From: Spirochaetaceae bacterium
GTDB taxonomy: Bacteria; Spirochaetota; Spirochaetia; Treponematales; Treponemataceae
DNA length: 15,094 nucleotides
NCBI GenBank assembly: GCA_031272345.1
Contig: JAISTZ010000179.1
Span: forward strand, 1 to 15,094
Direction of reading: 5' to 3'
Of this stretch, positions 1 to 8,154 are shown piece by piece. The notes beneath the pieces are model-generated. The model searched no databases and was not told where the DNA came from. It saw only the letters and a program-made list of their open reading frames with translations. A program made the translations under genes and the position numbers. Position 1 is the first letter of the stretch, and every line of letters starts with the position of its first letter.

Positions 1-416
1 ACCCGCTCCCCGGTGAGCTTCTCTCCCTCCGCGGGCGTGACGTTCTGGGGCACCTCCACGGTGTATTCGTGCTGGGGGAAGACCTCCTCGGAGGACTCAA
101 AGGCCAGAAGGCTGGTCCCGTACCAGCGGAACACCCCCTTGAGGGGGGGGGTGATTTTCATGTACGGGGAGGAATCCCCCCCCTCTCCCAGGGCCGCGAG
201 GGGAACCACGGGCTTGGAAAACTGCACGTACACCGCGGGAAACTTGACCGCCGCCGGAAGCTCCCCCTGGGGGTCGCAGGACATCACGTAGAAGCCCTCC
301 CCCTGGGACGGGGAAGAACCGGCCCGGTCCGCTTTTTTTGAACAGGAACCCAGGACAAAAATCAGCGCCCCGGAAAGAACAAGGGCTGCCGCGGCCTGAA
401 CACGGTGTCTCTTCAT
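1..416 (-). CDS. Alpha-2-macroglobulin-like lipoprotein, N-terminal part (runs off left edge)
   Basis: The frame is open from ATG at 416 to the window edge (138 codons, no stop), so only the N-terminus is seen. GCAGGAG lies just upstream of the ATG. The start MKRHRVQAAAALVLSGALIF is a signal peptide ending in a lipobox L22-G23-S24-C25, so the mature protein should be a lipoprotein. The visible mature part has the pattern VQFSKPVVPLAAL, ITPPLKGVFRWYGTSLLAFE and FPQHEYTVEVP, which resembles the first beta-sandwich domain of large bacterial alpha-2-macroglobulins (YfhM-like, periplasmic protease traps). The thioester region is outside the window, so family assignment rests on the N-terminal domain only. 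It lies 20 bases downstream of adk on the same strand with no promoter of its own visible, so it may be co-transcribed with adk. It contains C9 and G8 homopolymer runs, see findings. Confidence 0.72.
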   Translation of the reverse strand, partial: MKRHRVQAAAALVLSGALIFVLGSCSKKADRAGSSPSQGEGFYVMSCDPQGELPAAVKFPAVYVQFSKPVVPLAALGEGGDSSPYMKITPPLKGVFRWYGTSLLAFESSEEVFPQHEYTVEVPQNVTPAEGEKLTGER

Positions 417-436
417 GGACGTTCTCCTGCTGTGAT

Positions 437-1075
437 TTACTTCTGCTTGCCCGGAAAGAGGCTCCGGAAGGTCTCCAGAATCCGCTCCGTCCCCGGCCTG
501 GCGTCGATTTCTTTTAGGAGGCCCTTTTTTTTGTACCACCCCGCCAGGGGCGCGGTCTGCTCCCGGTAGAGCTCCAGCCTCCGGGTGATCGACTCGGGCC
601 TGTCGTCATCCCGGATGAAGAGCGCGGAACCGCAGTGGTCGCAGGTGTTTTCCGCCTTGGGGGGCATGAATTCGGTGTGAAAATTCCTCCCGCAGCCCTT
701 GCACACCCTCCGGCCCGAGAGCCGGCGGAGCACTTCCTTGTCGGAAATGTCGAAGTTGACGGCCCCGTCTATGGGGACGATCGCCTCCAGGGCCTCGGCC
801 TGGGGAATCGTGCGGGGGAACCCGTCGAGGATGAATCCCCCCTGGGCGTCCTTCCGGGAGAGCCGCTCCTTTACCAGGGCTATGGTGATGTCGTCACCCA
901 CCAGCGCGCCGGAATCGATGATGTCCTTGACCTTCCTGCCGAGGGCGCTCTGAGCCTTGACGGCCTCCCGGAAAATATCACCCGTGGAAATGTGGGGGAC
1001 GCCGTAAGCTTTGGACACCGCCCCCGCAAGGGTTCCCTTCCCCGCGCCGGGGGGGCCCAAAAAAATAAGGTTCAT
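437..1075 (-). CDS. adk: Adenylate kinase, zinc-lid long form
   Basis: Cytoplasmic adenylate kinase (ATP + AMP = 2 ADP), 212 residues, normal for the long bacterial form. The P-loop is G7-PPGAGKG-T15. The AMP-binding stretch has ISTGDIFR at about 29-36 and FILDGFPRT at about 81-89, and the lid arginines appear in RPESITRRLELYREQT at about 159-174. The lid carries four cysteines, C125-x2-C128 and C145-x2-C148, which in this family bind structural zinc. I chose ATG 1075 because it begins MNLIFLGPPGAGKG exactly at the conserved first strand and has AAGGAGG four bases upstream. The frame stays open upstream to 1264, but that part overlaps the neighbouring lipoprotein gene and contains the adk promoter. 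It lies 103 bases downstream of the small lipoprotein gene. Confidence 0.97.
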   Translation of the reverse strand: MNLIFLGPPGAGKGTLAGAVSKAYGVPHISTGDIFREAVKAQSALGRKVKDIIDSGALVGDDITIALVKERLSRKDAQGGFILDGFPRTIPQAEALEAIVPIDGAVNFDISDKEVLRRLSGRRVCKGCGRNFHTEFMPPKAENTCDHCGSALFIRDDDRPESITRRLELYREQTAPLAGWYKKKGLLKEIDARPGTERILETFRSLFPGKQK

Positions 1076-1079
1076 ACCG

Positions 1080-1086
1080 CCTCCTT
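1080..1086 (-). promoter_or_regulatory. Shine-Dalgarno of adk, fixes its start
   Basis: AAGGAGG on the minus strand, four bases before ATG 1075. It is a near-perfect anti-16S match and decides the start against the upstream in-frame ATG at 1264. Confidence 0.9.
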
Positions 1087-1100
1087 GAATGCCTCCCGCA

Positions 1101-1129
1101 AGTATATGTCCCGGCGCTGAAAATAGCAA
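1101..1129 (-). promoter_or_regulatory. Putative sigma-70 promoter of adk
   Basis: Reading the minus strand, TTGCTA (1129-1124), a 17-base spacer, then TATACT (1106-1101). Transcription would start near 1094, giving a leader of about 18 bases that contains the Shine-Dalgarno. It lies in the gap between the small lipoprotein and adk, so adk need not depend on read-through. Confidence 0.65.
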
Positions 1130-1178
1130 GGACTCCCATTGTCCGGCGGTAAATTGAACCCGACAATCTCTCCTGTGA

Positions 1179-1544
1179 CTACCAGTCCTCCGCGCCGGTT
1201 TCCTCCACCCCGTCGTCCGCGGTGAAGAGGGCGGATTCCCCGTATTTGAACGAAACCGCCTCAAGCCTGTACTCCCCGCCGGATTCTCCCAGGGCGTAGA
1301 GGTCCCAGTAGGGGACGGCCAGGAGGTCCTGGACGGAAAAGAGACGTGTTTCCCCCTGGGGGAGGGGCTCCTCCAGGAGATTCTGGGCCCACAATTCGGT
1401 GTACACCGGCGCGGCGTAGACCTCGGTGAGGGCCTCCCCGGTGTTGTTCACGAGGATCCCCCCGTAGACCCCCGCTTCCGGGGCGCTCAGACAGGACACG
1501 AAAACTCCCAGGCAAATCAAAAAATACAGATGCGTTTTTTTCAT
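1179..1544 (-). CDS. Small putative lipoprotein, function unknown
   Basis: A 121-residue protein that I do not recognise. The start MKKTHLYFLICLGVFVSC is a short lysine-led hydrophobic signal sequence, with a relaxed lipobox F15-V16-S17-C18; phenylalanine at -3 would be atypical in E. coli but spirochaetal lipoboxes tolerate more variation. The mature part is acidic and rich in aromatic residues, with VYGGILVNNTGEALTEVYAAP, LFSVQDLLAVPYWDLYALG and an acidic tail ending EETGAEDW. AAGGAG sits seven bases before ATG 1544 and overlaps the stop of the preceding ORF6N gene, so the two are probably translationally coupled. GC content is in line with the rest of the window, unlike ORF6N. No function is assigned. 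Confidence 0.75.
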   Translation of the reverse strand: MKKTHLYFLICLGVFVSCLSAPEAGVYGGILVNNTGEALTEVYAAPVYTELWAQNLLEEPLPQGETRLFSVQDLLAVPYWDLYALGESGGEYRLEAVSFKYGESALFTADDGVEETGAEDW

Positions 1545-1555
1545 TCCGCAACTCC

Positions 1556-1864
1556 TTAAAGCCCCTTTTCAGTGAAGGCATTGGGCAAATTCCGCCGCCC
1601 GCCCCGGCTTAAAACCGCTGCTTTCAGGTCCGGGGCTTCATTGTTTGAAATCAAAATTTTTGATTTCAAACGGCTTAACTCATTTCGATACAATGGAATA
1701 ATGTATCCTGTAGGAAACTTTTCAGCATTGTTTTTGACAGCCTGGTTTATTTCCCGGGTTTCCACCCCATAGAGTTCTGCCACGGCGTTGTCAAGAATAA
1801 CCGCCGTGTTCCGAATGGTGACTATCTTTTCTTCCACCTGTTTGTAGTCAATCATTTCAACCAT
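1556..1864 (-). CDS. ORF6N-domain protein, C-terminally truncated
   Basis: A 102-residue protein matching the ORF6N (KilA-N related) DNA-binding domain found in phage antirepressor-like and mobile-element proteins. Recognisable parts are IRNTAVILDNAVAELYGVET at about 17-36, REINQAVKNNAEKFPTGYII at about 37-56, and GGRRNLPNAFTEKGL just before the stop, where the family usually has GGRRYLPYAFTEQG and then continues for another 100 or so residues. Here a TAA follows directly after FTEKGL, so the C-terminal part is missing. AAGGAG precedes ATG 1864 at a good distance, so the fragment may still be made. It is visibly more AT-rich than its neighbours, consistent with transfer. A weak promoter (TTCAAT-N17-CATAAA) lies upstream on the minus strand. 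Decayed remnant or a domain-only regulator are both possible. Confidence 0.78.
   Translation of the reverse strand: MVEMIDYKQVEEKIVTIRNTAVILDNAVAELYGVETREINQAVKNNAEKFPTGYIIPLYRNELSRLKSKILISNNEAPDLKAAVLSRGGRRNLPNAFTEKGL
1643..1671. repeat. Perfect 29-base palindrome inside the ORF6N gene
   Basis: GTTTGAAATCAAAA (1643-1656), a single central T (1657), then TTTTGATTTCAAAC (1658-1671): two 14-base arms that are exact reverse complements. It is pure coding sequence on the minus strand, encoding about L-K-S-K-I-L-I-S-N of the ORF6N domain. Its function, if any, is unknown; it could be an operator for a dimeric regulator or simply forced by codons. Confidence 0.9.
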
Positions 1865-1975
1865 ACAACACTCCTTGAAACATGAGAGTTTTTTTATGAC
1901 TCTGTTATTGTGGTGATTGAACGATTTTGGACACTTTTTTGAGAAAAATAAAAATTTTCCACGCCGGTCGCCGGT

Positions 1976-2004
1976 TTGACGGGTTCACCCTTATCCGGTA
2001 TACT
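1976..2004 (+). promoter_or_regulatory. Strong sigma-70 promoter of aspS, leaderless arrangement
   Basis: TTGACG (1976-1981), a 17-base spacer, TATACT (1999-2004). An A/T-rich tract at about 1935-1958 lies upstream. The -10 is followed by six C residues and then ATG 2011, so the predicted transcription start is at or next to the start codon. No Shine-Dalgarno is present. Confidence 0.82.
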
Positions 2005-2010
2005 CCCCCC

Positions 2011-3807
2011 ATGGAAACGATGAAACGCACGGTAACCTGCGGGGCCCTCCGCAGGGGGGATGTCGGCAGGACCGTCATTCTGAATGGCTGGATACACCGG
2101 AAACGGGAGCACGGGGGCATTGTGTTCATCAACCTGCGGGACCGGTACGGTGTCACCCAGGTGGTGGTGGACCAGGAGTCCCCACAGTCCCTCACGGAAC
2201 TTGCCGCGGGGCTCAGGATGGAATACTGCGTCGCCGTGGAGGGGGCCGTGAGGGAGCGGCCCGCGTCCATGGTGAACCCGGACATGCCCACCGGGGAGGT
2301 GGAGGTGTCGGCCCGGAACATCGCCGTCCTGTCAGCGAGCGAGACCCTCCCCTTCATGATCGACGAGGTGAACAAGGACGGGAGCCCCGTCGTGCCCAAC
2401 GAGGACCTCCGGCTCCAGTACCGCTACCTGGACCTCCGCACCGGGCGGATGCAGCATCACACCGCGCTCCGTCACCGGGTTGCCCTGGCGGTGCGCACCT
2501 TCCTGGACAAACAGGGCTTTTTTGAAATCGAAACCCCCACGTTCATAAAGTCAACCCCCGAAGGCGCAAGGGACTACCTGGTGCCCTCCCGGCTCTATCC
2601 GGGCAAGTTCTACGCCCTTCCCCAGTCACCCCAGCTATACAAGCAACTCCTCATGGTGTCAGGATTTGACAAATACTTCCAGATCGCCCGGTGCTACCGG
2701 GACGAGGACGCCCGGGGGGACAGGCAGCCCGAATTCACCCAGATCGACCTGGAGATGAGCTTCGTGGGGCGGGAGGACGTGCTGGCCCTTACGGAGGGCA
2801 TGATGGCCCACGTGTTCAAGGAGACCCTGGGGGTCACCCTCCCCGCCCAATTTCCCCGGCTCACCTATGAGGACGCGATCGACCGGTACGGCACGGACAA
2901 GCCCGACCTCAGATTCGCCCTGGAACTGCGGGATGGCTCCGCCCTGGCAGAAACGGGAACCTTCGCCGCCTTCAAGGACGCCGTCACCGCCGGGGGCGCG
3001 GTCAAGGCCCTGGTGGTTCCCGGCGCGGCGGAGGCCTACAGCCGCAAAAAAATCGAAGACCTGGAGGGGACCGCAAGGGTCTACAAAGCCAAGGGACTCC
3101 CCTGGGTCAAGGTTGCGGGAACAGGGGCGGCTCCTGTCCTGGAGGGGGGGGTATCCAAGTTTTTCCCGGATGCCGGCGCGGTCTGTTCGGCCCTGGGGGC
3201 AAAGCCCGGGGACCTCATCCTTTTTGTCTCGGATTCCTCCAAAAAAACCGCCTGCGCCGCCCTGGGGGCCGTGCGCTCCAGGCTCGGCAAGGACCTGGGC
3301 CTCGCAGATCCGGCGGCCTTCGCCTTCGTGTGGATCATCGACTTCCCCCTCTTCCAGTGGAACGAGGACGAAGCCAGGTGGGAGGCGGCCCACCACCTCT
3401 TTTCCATGCCCCAGGAGCACTGCCTTTCCACCCTTGAAAGCGATCCGGGCAGTGTGAAGGGCGACCTCTACGACCTGGTGCTGAACGGCTACGAGCTCGC
3501 CTCGGGCTCAATCCGTATCCACGACCCGGCCTTGCAGAAGCGGGTCTTCTCGGTGGTGGGAATCACCGGGGAAGAAGCTGAGGCGAAATTCGGCTTCCTC
3601 ACCAGGGCCTTCAAATACGGCGCGCCCCCCCACGGGGGAATCGCCCCGGGCCTGGACCGGCTGGTCATGCTCATGGCGGGGGAGACCTCCATCAAGGAGG
3701 TCATCCCGTTCCCCAAGAACACCTTCGCCGTCAGCCCCATGGACGACTGCCCCTCGGAGGTCGACCGGAAGCAACTGGAGGAGCTGCACCTGGCGGTGCG
3801 GGGGTGA
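2011..3807 (+). CDS. aspS: Aspartyl-tRNA synthetase, bacterial type
   Basis: Class II synthetase that charges tRNA-Asp with aspartate using ATP; 598 residues, normal for the bacterial form. Order of parts: N-terminal OB-fold anticodon-binding domain to about residue 105 (GWIHRKREHGGIVFINLRDR); class II catalytic core with STPEGARDYLVPSR and FYALPQSPQLYKQLLMVSG; motif 2 FQIARCYRDEDARGDRQPEF near 223-242; the bacterial GAD insert at about 285-420; motif 3 GIAPGLDRLVMLMAGE near 544-559; conserved C-terminal DCPSEVD. The frame is open upstream to 1927, but the promoter lies inside that stretch, so I use ATG 2011 (ATG 2020 is an alternative). No Shine-Dalgarno precedes either; the transcript looks leaderless. 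The stop overlaps the possible GTG start of apbE, suggesting one operon. Confidence 0.97.
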   Translation: METMKRTVTCGALRRGDVGRTVILNGWIHRKREHGGIVFINLRDRYGVTQVVVDQESPQSLTELAAGLRMEYCVAVEGAVRERPASMVNPDMPTGEVEVSARNIAVLSASETLPFMIDEVNKDGSPVVPNEDLRLQYRYLDLRTGRMQHHTALRHRVALAVRTFLDKQGFFEIETPTFIKSTPEGARDYLVPSRLYPGKFYALPQSPQLYKQLLMVSGFDKYFQIARCYRDEDARGDRQPEFTQIDLEMSFVGREDVLALTEGMMAHVFKETLGVTLPAQFPRLTYEDAIDRYGTDKPDLRFALELRDGSALAETGTFAAFKDAVTAGGAVKALVVPGAAEAYSRKKIEDLEGTARVYKAKGLPWVKVAGTGAAPVLEGGVSKFFPDAGAVCSALGAKPGDLILFVSDSSKKTACAALGAVRSRLGKDLGLADPAAFAFVWIIDFPLFQWNEDEARWEAAHHLFSMPQEHCLSTLESDPGSVKGDLYDLVLNGYELASGSIRIHDPALQKRVFSVVGITGEEAEAKFGFLTRAFKYGAPPHGGIAPGLDRLVMLMAGETSIKEVIPFPKNTFAVSPMDDCPSEVDRKQLEELHLAVRG

Positions 3808-4898
3808 CTCTGAAATCGCGGAGGGCCGTGAAATTTCTCCCCTTCCGGCCGTGCGGTCCGTGTCTAAAAATTCTTCCGCGGTATGTTCCTCTGATATGCA
3901 GTGCCTTCCTCATCTCCTGTACGGCGAAGGTCCCGGAGCCCCTCACGGTGTTCGCCCTGGGCACGGTCTGCCGGGTGAACCTCTACGGGGAGGGCACGGA
4001 GGAGATCTACGGGGAGCTGACTGACCGGCTCTCGGCGATCGAGGATGCCCTCAGCGTAAGGATCTACACCTCCGAGGTCTCCCTCATAAACCGGAACGCC
4101 GGGGCCGGTCCCGTGGCCGTGAGCGCCGATGTGATGTACGTCATAAAAATGGCGAAGTATTTTGCGGAAAAATCCAACGGGGCCTTTGACCCGGCCATCG
4201 GGGTTCTTACGTCACTGTGGAATATCGGCAGCGATGAGGAGCGCGTCCCCACGGCGGAGGAAATCGCCGCGGCCCTCCCCCTGGTGGACTGGCGGAAAAT
4301 CGCCCTGGACGAGGACGCCGGGACGGTCTTCCTGGAGGAACCGGGCATGAAAATCGACCTGGGGGGAATCGCCAAGGGCTTTGCGGCGGACGAGCTCGTA
4401 AAGATTCTGCGGCGGCATGGGGCGCCCCGGGCCGTGATCGACCTGGGGGGAAACATCTACATGCTGGGAAAAAAGAAGGACGGTTCCCCGTGGAGGGTCG
4501 GGGTGAAGGACCCCGCCCAACCCCAGGGGGACGTGGCGGTCACCCTGGAGCTTGGGGAGAACTCGGTGGTCACCTCGGGCATGTACGAGCGGTTCTTTGA
4601 GGAAGAGGGCGAGCGCTACCACCACATCCTGGACCCAAAGACGGGCTTCCCCGCCTCCAGCGGGGTGCTCTCGGCGACAATCGTGTGCCGGTCGTCCCTG
4701 GCGGCGGACGCCCTGTCCACGGCGGTCTTCATCCTGGGGAGGGATGCGGGGCTCGCGCTCCTGGAAGGGGGCTTCCCGGAGGCGGGAGTCCAGGCGGAGG
4801 GCCTCGTGATTGAAAGCGGATTCACAGTGACGGCCACCGAAGCCCTTGAGTCCGCCCTCACGGTGCAGGGAAAAAACTACACCAGGGTTTCTTCCTAA
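3804..4898 (+). CDS. apbE: ApbE-family FMN transferase lipoprotein
   Basis: Flavin transferase that attaches FMN from FAD to threonine or serine of partner proteins outside the cytoplasm; the Treponema homologue (Ftp) is known as an FAD pyrophosphatase/FMN transferase lipoprotein. 364 residues. Lipobox L36-I37-S38-C39 follows a hydrophobic segment. Family motifs: MKIDLGGIAKGFAADELV from residue 182, AVIDLGGNIYMLG, WRVGVKDP, VVTSGMYERFF, YHHILDPKTGFPA and the metal-binding ADALSTAVFILG. The start is uncertain: GTG 3804 overlaps the aspS stop as GTGA (translational coupling) and gives a long signal n-region; GTG 3828, giving MKFLPF, has GGAGGG upstream but only two bases away. No target protein is encoded in the window. 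Confidence 0.92.
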   Translation: MTLKSRRAVKFLPFRPCGPCLKILPRYVPLICSAFLISCTAKVPEPLTVFALGTVCRVNLYGEGTEEIYGELTDRLSAIEDALSVRIYTSEVSLINRNAGAGPVAVSADVMYVIKMAKYFAEKSNGAFDPAIGVLTSLWNIGSDEERVPTAEEIAAALPLVDWRKIALDEDAGTVFLEEPGMKIDLGGIAKGFAADELVKILRRHGAPRAVIDLGGNIYMLGKKKDGSPWRVGVKDPAQPQGDVAVTLELGENSVVTSGMYERFFEEEGERYHHILDPKTGFPASSGVLSATIVCRSSLAADALSTAVFILGRDAGLALLEGGFPEAGVQAEGLVIESGFTVTATEALESALTVQGKNYTRVSS

Positions 4899-4907
4899 AC
4901 CTGCCCC

Positions 4908-4936
4908 TTGCCCAAGGCCGGAGGGCGGGGTATACT
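4908..4936 (+). promoter_or_regulatory. Promoter of moxR-DUF58, almost leaderless
   Basis: TTGCCC (4908-4913), a 17-base spacer, TATACT (4931-4936). It starts ten bases after the apbE stop. ATG 4946 follows the -10 by nine bases, so the predicted leader is about three bases, with no Shine-Dalgarno (GGCTGCACC). Confidence 0.75.
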
Positions 4937-4945
4937 GGCTGCACC

Positions 4946-5970
4946 ATGCAAACAGCACCTGACGTAACCCAGGCAATCGGCCGCGCCCAGGATCTGATTC
5001 GGGCCTGCCGGGCCGAGGCCGCCAAGCGGATTGTGGGACAGGAAGGGGTGATCGACGGAATCATCACGGCGCTTATCGCCGGGGGGCACGTGCTCCTCGA
5101 AGGCCCCCCGGGTCTGGCCAAGACTCTCGTGGCACGGACCTTCGCGGAGATAACGGGCATGTCCTTCAAGCGGATTCAGTTCACCCCGGACCTCCTCCCG
5201 GCGGACATCACGGGCACCCTCTTCTACGAGCAGGCCTCGGGGGCGTTTTCCGTGCGGAAGGGGCCGATCTTCACCAACCTGGTCCTGGCGGACGAAATCA
5301 ACCGGGCGGGCGCAAAGGTCCAGTCGGCCCTCCTTGAGGCCATGGCGGAAAACCAGGTCACCATAGGCGAAACCACCTATCCCCTGGGGGCGCCCTTCTT
5401 CGTCATCGCCACGGAAAACCCCATCGAGCAGGAGGGAACCTACGCCCTGCCAGAGGCGGAGCTCGACCGGTTCCTCCTCAAGCTCATCGTCACCTATCCC
5501 TCCAGGGACGAAGAAAAAGTGATTGCCTCCAGAAGCGGGGCCGCCGCGGACATCCCCGTGTCGCCGGTGTTTCCCTACCGGTCGATCCTGGAATGCCGGG
5601 CCCTCCTTGACCGGGTCGCCTGCGACGAGGGGATTGTGGACTACATCGTGTCCCTGGCGGCGGTCACCAGGCCCCAGAACGACCCCTCCGGCCAGGAGCG
5701 GCGGCAGGAGCGGCTCCAGCGGGTTTCCTCCACGGGGACCCTCAAGTACATCTCCTACGGCGCGTCCCCCAGGGGGAGCATCGCCCTGGTGCGGTGCGCC
5801 AAGGTGCAGGCCCTGTTCGCGGGCCGCCCCTTCGTGCTCCCGGAGGACGTAAAAAAAGCCGCCCCGCCGGTTCTCCGGCACCGGCTCCTCCTTTCCTACG
5901 AGGCCGCCGCGGACGAGGTCTCCGCGGACGACATCATCGCCAAGATCCTCTCGGCCCTTCCGGTTCCCTG

Positions 5971-5971
<1 letters not shown>
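4946..5971 (+). CDS. MoxR-family AAA+ ATPase
   Basis: Cytoplasmic AAA+ ATPase of the MoxR subgroup, thought to act as a chaperone or remodeller for von Willebrand factor A-type partners. 341 residues, usual size. Walker A is G53-P-P-G-L-A-K-T60; Walker B is L112-V-L-A-D-E-I-N119 (D116, E117). Sensor 1 lies in VIATENPIEQEGTYALPEAELDRF, typical of MoxR proteins, and the C-terminal lid contains RGSIALVRCAK. Start ATG 4946 gives a short N-terminal helix before IVGQE, as usual. The stop TGA shares its last base with the ATG of the DUF58 gene. The usual BatA/BatB neighbours are absent. The substrate is unknown. Confidence 0.94.
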
Positions 5972-6831
<860 letters not shown>

Positions 6832-6840
6832 GGAAGGCAA

Positions 6841-8103
6841 TCACCCCAGAGCCGCAATGCCCGGCAGAATCTTGCCCTCGAGCAGCTCCAGGGACGCGCC
6901 CCCGCCGGTGGACACGTGACTCATCCTGTCCGCCAGGTGGAACTTGTTCACCGCGGCAACGGAGTCCCCCCCGCCCACGACGGTCATCACGCCCCGGGAG
7001 GTAGCTTCGGCGACGAGCCGGGCCACCTCTTCCGTGCCCTTGGCAAAGGCATCGAACTCGAAGACCCCCACCGGGCCGTTCCACACGATGGACTTCGCCC
7101 CGGAAATCACCGACCTGTAGGTCTGGAGGGTCCTTGGCCCCACGTCCATGCCCATGAGGTTGTCCGGGATGTCCACCCCGGAAACCGCCACCGGGGCCGC
7201 GTCCGGGCTGAAGGATTCGGCCGCCACGTGGTCCACGGGAAGCACGATGGCGACCCCCTTGGCTTCGGCGGCCGACAGCAGGTCCTTGGCGGTCTTGATG
7301 AAGTCGTCCTCCACCAGGGACGCGCCGATGCCGTGGCCCTGGGCCTTGAGGAAGGTGTATGCCATGCCCCCGCCGATGACCAGGGCGGATGCGTTTTTAA
7401 GGAGACTTTCCAGCACGGCGATCTTGGAGCTGACCTTGGCCCCGCCGATGATGGCGACAAAGGGTTTGGGCGGGGATGACACCAGGGGCTGGAGGTAGGA
7501 GAGCTCCTTTTCCATAAGGAAGCCCGCCGCCCGCACGGGGGCGAACTTGGCGATCCCCGCGGTTGAGGCGTGGGCCCTGTGGGCCGTGCCGAAGGCGTCG
7601 TTCACGTAGACGTCCCCGTAGGACGCCAGTTCCTTTGCCAGGGGCTCCTGGGCCGCCGGATCCTTGGCGGTTTCTTCCTTGTGGAACCTGGTGTTTTCGA
7701 GCATCATCACCCCGCCATCAGGGAGCGCCGCGATGGCCGCCTTTTGGCCGAAGCAGGAAGGCCCAAAGGCCACGTCCTTTTTGAGCAGCTTTGACAGGGC
7801 CGCGCACACGGGCTTGAGCCTGTTTTTTGCGGCGTAAAAGGCCTCCGCATCCTCCTGGGTGAAGGGTTTCCCGGCCTTTTCCGCCTTTTCCTTTGCCTTT
7901 TTTACGTCCTTGTCCGGGTCCCCCAGGTGGCTCATAAGCACCAGACTCCTCGGCTTGTGGTCGAGGATATATGTGATAGTCGGCAGGGCAGCCCTGATGC
8001 GCGTGTCGTCCTGGACCACGCCGTCCTTCATGGGTACGTTAAAATCAACCCGCATGATGACCCGCTTGCCCTTTAAATCTACGTCCTTTACCGTTTTTAT
8101 CAT
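6841..8103 (-). CDS. pgk: Phosphoglycerate kinase
   Basis: Glycolytic enzyme making ATP and 3-phosphoglycerate from 1,3-bisphosphoglycerate and ADP. 420 residues, slightly long. N-domain: RVDFNVP (18-24), DDTRIRAALPTI, DAFGTAHRAHAST; C-domain nucleotide site: GGAKVSSKI, GGGMAYTFLKAQG, VWNGPVGVFE, GGGDSVAAV, STGGGASLELLEGK. SHLG is followed by D62-P-D where most families have R-P-K/N, and then by a lysine/glutamate-rich stretch of about 30 residues before LKPV; I recall similar sequences in treponemes. ATG 8103 matches the family start and has GGAGG six bases upstream; the frame open to 8166 is rejected. It has its own promoter, divergent from recA. Confidence 0.97.
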   Translation of the reverse strand: MIKTVKDVDLKGKRVIMRVDFNVPMKDGVVQDDTRIRAALPTITYILDHKPRSLVLMSHLGDPDKDVKKAKEKAEKAGKPFTQEDAEAFYAAKNRLKPVCAALSKLLKKDVAFGPSCFGQKAAIAALPDGGVMMLENTRFHKEETAKDPAAQEPLAKELASYGDVYVNDAFGTAHRAHASTAGIAKFAPVRAAGFLMEKELSYLQPLVSSPPKPFVAIIGGAKVSSKIAVLESLLKNASALVIGGGMAYTFLKAQGHGIGASLVEDDFIKTAKDLLSAAEAKGVAIVLPVDHVAAESFSPDAAPVAVSGVDIPDNLMGMDVGPRTLQTYRSVISGAKSIVWNGPVGVFEFDAFAKGTEEVARLVAEATSRGVMTVVGGGDSVAAVNKFHLADRMSHVSTGGGASLELLEGKILPGIAALG

Positions 8104-8109
8104 TGGAAA

Positions 8110-8114
8110 CCTCC
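8110..8114 (-). promoter_or_regulatory. Shine-Dalgarno of pgk, fixes its start
   Basis: GGAGG on the minus strand, six bases before ATG 8103. It supports MIKTVKDVDLKGKRV as the N-terminus over the longer open frame. Confidence 0.88.
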
Positions 8115-8154
8115 GCGAACAATTGATGAAACTGCCCATGGGAACAGTCACCAT

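Noticed and set aside
1076..1264. Open frame extending adk upstream to an ATG at 1264
   Set aside because: It overlaps the lipoprotein gene and contains the adk promoter and Shine-Dalgarno; conserved Adk begins at MNLIFLGPPG.
1927..2010. Longer aspS frame starting at 1927
   Set aside because: The promoter lies within it and the translated extension does not resemble AspRS.
4895..5881. Long minus-strand frame opposite moxR (also 2659-3420 and 11348-12469)
   Set aside because: Gly/Pro/Arg-rich translations with no family pattern, opposite clearly real genes; typical antisense shadows of high-GC codons.
5794..5970. DUF58 frame open upstream of ATG 5971
   Set aside because: This is moxR sequence read in another frame; the family start and ATGA coupling fit 5971.
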